DNA from: JALEFZ01 sp039817415
GTDB lineage: Bacteria > Bacteroidota > Bacteroidia > J057
DNA: 16,036 bases
Direction: 5' to 3'
Assembly (NCBI GenBank): GCA_039817415.1
Contig: JBCBVV010000082.1
Location: 1 to 16,036 of the forward strand
Shown: positions 14,215 through 16,036 of the stretch, in pieces
Layout: each line of letters opens with the position of its first letter
How positions within the stretch are numbered: position 1 is the stretch's first letter
Position numbers and translations under genes: made by a program
The notes under the pieces: model-generated
What the model was told of the DNA's origin: nothing
Seen by the model: the letters and a program-made list of their open reading frames with translations, nothing else
The model's database searches: none

Positions 14215-15291
14215 TTAATCTAAATACACAACCAGTCGCTTTACATAAACCCCCAACTTATCTAGATCAGGTCCATTGGTTGTGAACTTGGTTTGCCCTT
14301 TGTACTTTTTCAACACTTTTTGATCGGCGGTAGGGGCGGTATCCAGCATGATGTAAAAGTACTTCCCATAACGGGAGAGGGCACCATTCTTCCAATCTTC
14401 AATAACTCCCCCATACGTCCAGCCGAATCCATCAAAGACAAAAGGACCCTTATTTACCTTAATCAATTCTTTGAGGGGTAAGCCATTGGTCAGGCCAGTT
14501 GTTGAAAACCAACTTCCATCAGGCTGGTCAAAATAAATAGCCTTGATCTGCTTATGATCTTCTTTTTTCCAGGTAATTCTGATTTCATCTTTGGTGTTGG
14601 GAAAAACTACGGTAGCGACTTCTTTCTCTCCTCCCGCTTTATTGACAGTTCCTCTGACAACACGAACGCCACCATATAAATTGATCAGATCAGTTTCCGA
14701 TGTATTGAGCGTAATGGCTCCGACACTCTTTCCTGGAATGATGTGCCTTTGAGAGGCTGGTGGAATCTCGACCGCACCTCTGCTTACGCGAGCATTGCTT
14801 CCTGGAGGTGGGCCTAATAAATCGCGGATCAATTGTTCGAATTCGGGGCTAATGTATCTTACTCCCCCTTCATTGACCCAGCCTATGACATCATTTTGCG
14901 TTTTGATTAGAATCCATGCTTCATTGAAATCTTGGCCTCGGAGGTTGAATTTCTCCTTCCTCACTGTACGTTGATAAAGATATTGGGCAATTTCTCCTTC
15001 TTCCATTTGAGCGATTTGGGGCATATCCTTTCCTGGCTGAGCTTTCACGATCAATTTACTTACCCAAGCTTGCACTTTATTGGGTTTGGCCAGTTCGGCT
15101 ACTTCCTCCGATAAGGCTTGAAAAGTCTCCACGACCTCTTCTGTGGTGGGGGCTTGCACTTGACCCTGCCCACTTCCTCCATTATTTTGTCCGTTCTGGT
15201 CAGGAAGAGGAGGCAATTGGCATCCACTCATTCCTACAGAAATGACGATAATCATTGTAAAAACTCTATATAGACTTTGTTTAAACATCAA
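14215..15291 (-). CDS. Predicted lipoprotein with SH3-like region, function unknown
   Basis: A 358-residue exported protein. The N-terminus is a lipoprotein signal: basic start, hydrophobic core (VFTMIIVISVG) and lipobox MSGC with C24 as the lipidated residue; the second or first Met may start it. A flexible Gly/Gln/Asn-rich linker (26-48) follows. Residues at about 75-150 look like a bacterial SH3-type domain (SKLIVKAQPGKD ... AWILIKTQNDVIGWVNEGGVRYI). The C-terminal half at about 180-358 is a beta-rich domain beginning IIPGKSVGAITLNTSETDLINLYGG, a pattern I have seen in uncharacterised Bacteroidota secreted proteins but cannot name. The likely place is the outer or inner membrane periplasmic face. 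It is transcribed divergently from the ArsR-type gene; a -7-like box lies about 27 nt before the start. Confidence 0.85.
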   Translation of the reverse strand: MMFKQSLYRVFTMIIVISVGMSGCQLPPLPDQNGQNNGGSGQGQVQAPTTEEVVETFQALSEEVAELAKPNKVQAWVSKLIVKAQPGKDMPQIAQMEEGEIAQYLYQRTVRKEKFNLRGQDFNEAWILIKTQNDVIGWVNEGGVRYISPEFEQLIRDLLGPPPGSNARVSRGAVEIPPASQRHIIPGKSVGAITLNTSETDLINLYGGVRVVRGTVNKAGGEKEVATVVFPNTKDEIRITWKKEDHKQIKAIYFDQPDGSWFSTTGLTNGLPLKELIKVNKGPFVFDGFGWTYGGVIEDWKNGALSRYGKYFYIMLDTAPTADQKVLKKYKGQTKFTTNGPDLDKLGVYVKRLVVYLD

Positions 15292-15317
15292 CTTTCAACT
15301 TTAAAATTAAGCCTGAA

Positions 15318-15325
15318 CAAAAGTA
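15318..15325 (-). promoter_or_regulatory. -7 box of the lipoprotein gene
   Basis: TACTTTTG on the minus strand, identical to the octamer before the transporter operon, and 27 nt before the start codon. A -33 TTG at normal spacing is not visible. Confidence 0.38.
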
Positions 15326-15494
15326 GATTTTGTTGAATAATTAGCCCGTTCATACTAACGAATAAACATATACTAATTCGAGGATATATATTTAATCTAT
15401 TGATAATGAATGGATTTTTTTCAGTTTTTCACAAACACAATGGCCTTCACCCTAGTTATATGTAAAAATTCACCTATTCTAAATTAAGGCTGTT

Positions 15495-15824
15495 ATGAGT
15501 ATTGCACAAGCTGGGTGGAGCATTTCGCAGATGGAAACGCTGACCCGAATTTTAAAAGCCATCGCACATCCCGTGCGTTTGTCCATCATGGAAATGTTGG
15601 AAGGAGATCGTAGAATGACCGTAACGGAAATTTATACACGTCTCAATGCTGATCAATCATCCATCTCTCACCACCTAAGTATCCTAAGAGACAAGGGTGT
15701 CCTTTCTTCTGAAAGAAAAGGAAAGTTCATCTACTATTTCTTGAGAAACCAATCTTATTTGAATCTAATCGATTGTTTGACTGAGATTCAGAAGGAAGAA
15801 GGAAATCTTCCAAGTTTCCGCTAG
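15495..15824 (+). CDS. ArsR-type winged-helix transcriptional regulator
   Basis: A 109-residue DNA-binding protein. ILKAIAHPVRLSIMEML (19-35) is the ArsR opening helix signature. The recognition helix is in TVTEIYTRLNADQSSISHHLSILRDKGVL (42-70), followed by a beta-wing SSERKGKFIYYFL (71-83). The metal-sensing ELCVCDL motif is absent and the only cysteine is C94, so it is unlikely to be a classical metal sensor; a redox or other cue is possible. The ATG at 15495 has a modest AAGG 6-9 bases upstream; a second in-frame ATG at 15531 would remove only the N-terminal tail. It is divergent from the lipoprotein gene across 203 AT-rich bases, where it may bind. A terminator follows about 110 bases after the stop. 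Confidence 0.9.
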   Translation: MSIAQAGWSISQMETLTRILKAIAHPVRLSIMEMLEGDRRMTVTEIYTRLNADQSSISHHLSILRDKGVLSSERKGKFIYYFLRNQSYLNLIDCLTEIQKEEGNLPSFR

Positions 15825-15872
15825 TAGAAACTATCATCACCAGCCGTTTCCAGCCATTTAGATGCGGAAAAT

Positions 15873-15900
15873 CATGCGCAACACCTTTTAGGTTCGCATG
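15873..15900 (+). other. Bulged hairpin in the ArsR 3' region
   Basis: CATGCG-C-AAC pairs with GTTCGCATG across a short loop with a one-base bulge. There is no T tract behind it. It may be a 3'-UTR structure; no function is claimed. Confidence 0.3.
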
Positions 15901-15931
15901 CATAGATTGAAATTAAATAATGCCAATACTG

Positions 15932-15960
15932 AAAGGTCGCAGTTCTTGCGATCTTTTTTT
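15932..15960 (+). terminator. Rho-independent terminator after the ArsR-type gene
   Basis: AAAGGTCGCA, loop GTTCT, TGCGATCTTT: a 10-bp stem with one G-T pair running into seven T residues. It lies 108 bases after the stop codon; nothing else codes between. Confidence 0.85.
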
Positions 15961-16009
15961 ATTCAGCTCTAGTTGCTGATAGAATATTTGGAGTTCTGTT
16001 AAAATTTGT

Positions 16010-16036
16010 CATACTTGCAACACTGTTGCAAGTATG
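16010..16036. repeat. Near-perfect 27-bp palindrome at right edge
   Basis: Arms CATACTTGCAACA and TGTTGCAAGTATG are exact reverse complements around a single central C, ending on the last base of the window. Like the palindrome at 1-30, it is best read as a fold-back at a contig end. Confidence 0.9.

Noticed and set aside
15359..15380. CGAAT/ATTCG inverted repeat in the lipoprotein/ArsR gap as an operator
   Set aside because: Arms of five bases in AT-rich DNA are expected by chance; not supported by any second copy.
1..16036. Window as a linear replicon with hairpin telomeres because both ends are palindromic
   Set aside because: The end sequences are unrelated, the left palindrome interrupts a kinase gene, and there is no replication, partition or telomere-resolvase gene. 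Assembly or amplification fold-back explains the data more simply.

Overview
This 16 kb window looks like chromosomal DNA of a member of the Bacteroidota, probably a free-living (marine or soil) Saprospiria or Cytophagia lineage. The reasons are an ECF sigma factor paired with a transmembrane Hanks-type kinase carrying TPRs, an AddB-like PD-(D/E)XK nuclease of the Bacteroidota type, a DUF5690-like transporter, near absence of Shine-Dalgarno sequences, several candidate promoters of the Bacteroidota type (TTG, 17-20 nt, TAnnTTTG), and base composition that looks mid-40s % GC by eye. No rRNA, tRNA, CRISPR array, insertion sequence or phage gene was found.

Layout, left to right. (1) 1-2486, minus strand: an ECF sigma factor and a Ser/Thr kinase with overlapping stop/start. 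The kinase is cut in its TPR region by a perfect palindrome at the extreme left edge. (2) 2569-4698, minus: two tandem paralogous bestrophin-type anion channels. The first has its start codon inside a perfect 8-bp hairpin arm and a six-codon upstream ORF. (3) 4779-6176, minus: a TetR regulator with a TTG start and a short-chain dehydrogenase, each preceded at exactly the same distance by a GTGAGT/ACTTAC inverted repeat, and a strong terminator after the dehydrogenase. (4) 6296-6799, minus: a small membrane-anchored protein. (5) 6940-9852, minus: a large AddB-like nuclease with Fe-S cysteines, divergent from (6) 10005-11021, plus: an MJ1255-type glycosyltransferase. (7) 11018-11395, minus: a lone, degenerate response-regulator receiver with a cysteine cluster, whose stop codon overlaps that of the glycosyltransferase. 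(8) 11522-13971, minus: a translationally coupled pair, an OPA-like (DUF5690-like) transporter and a TIGR03364-type FAD oxidoreductase, suggesting uptake and oxidation of an aminophosphonate. (9) 14215-15291, minus: a lipoprotein with an SH3-like region, divergent from (10) 15495-15824, plus: a small ArsR-type winged-helix regulator with its own terminator.

The gene sets are mostly independent units of one to three genes. The functional groups best supported by the sequence are the sigma/kinase pair (signal transduction without an obvious anti-sigma factor), the TetR/SDR pair (autoregulated repressor and target enzyme) and the transporter/FAD oxidoreductase pair (organophosphonate use). Both window ends are near-perfect palindromes. 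The left one interrupts a gene, so I read both as assembly or amplification fold-backs at contig ends rather than biology, although a hairpin-ended replicon cannot be formally excluded from sequence alone.
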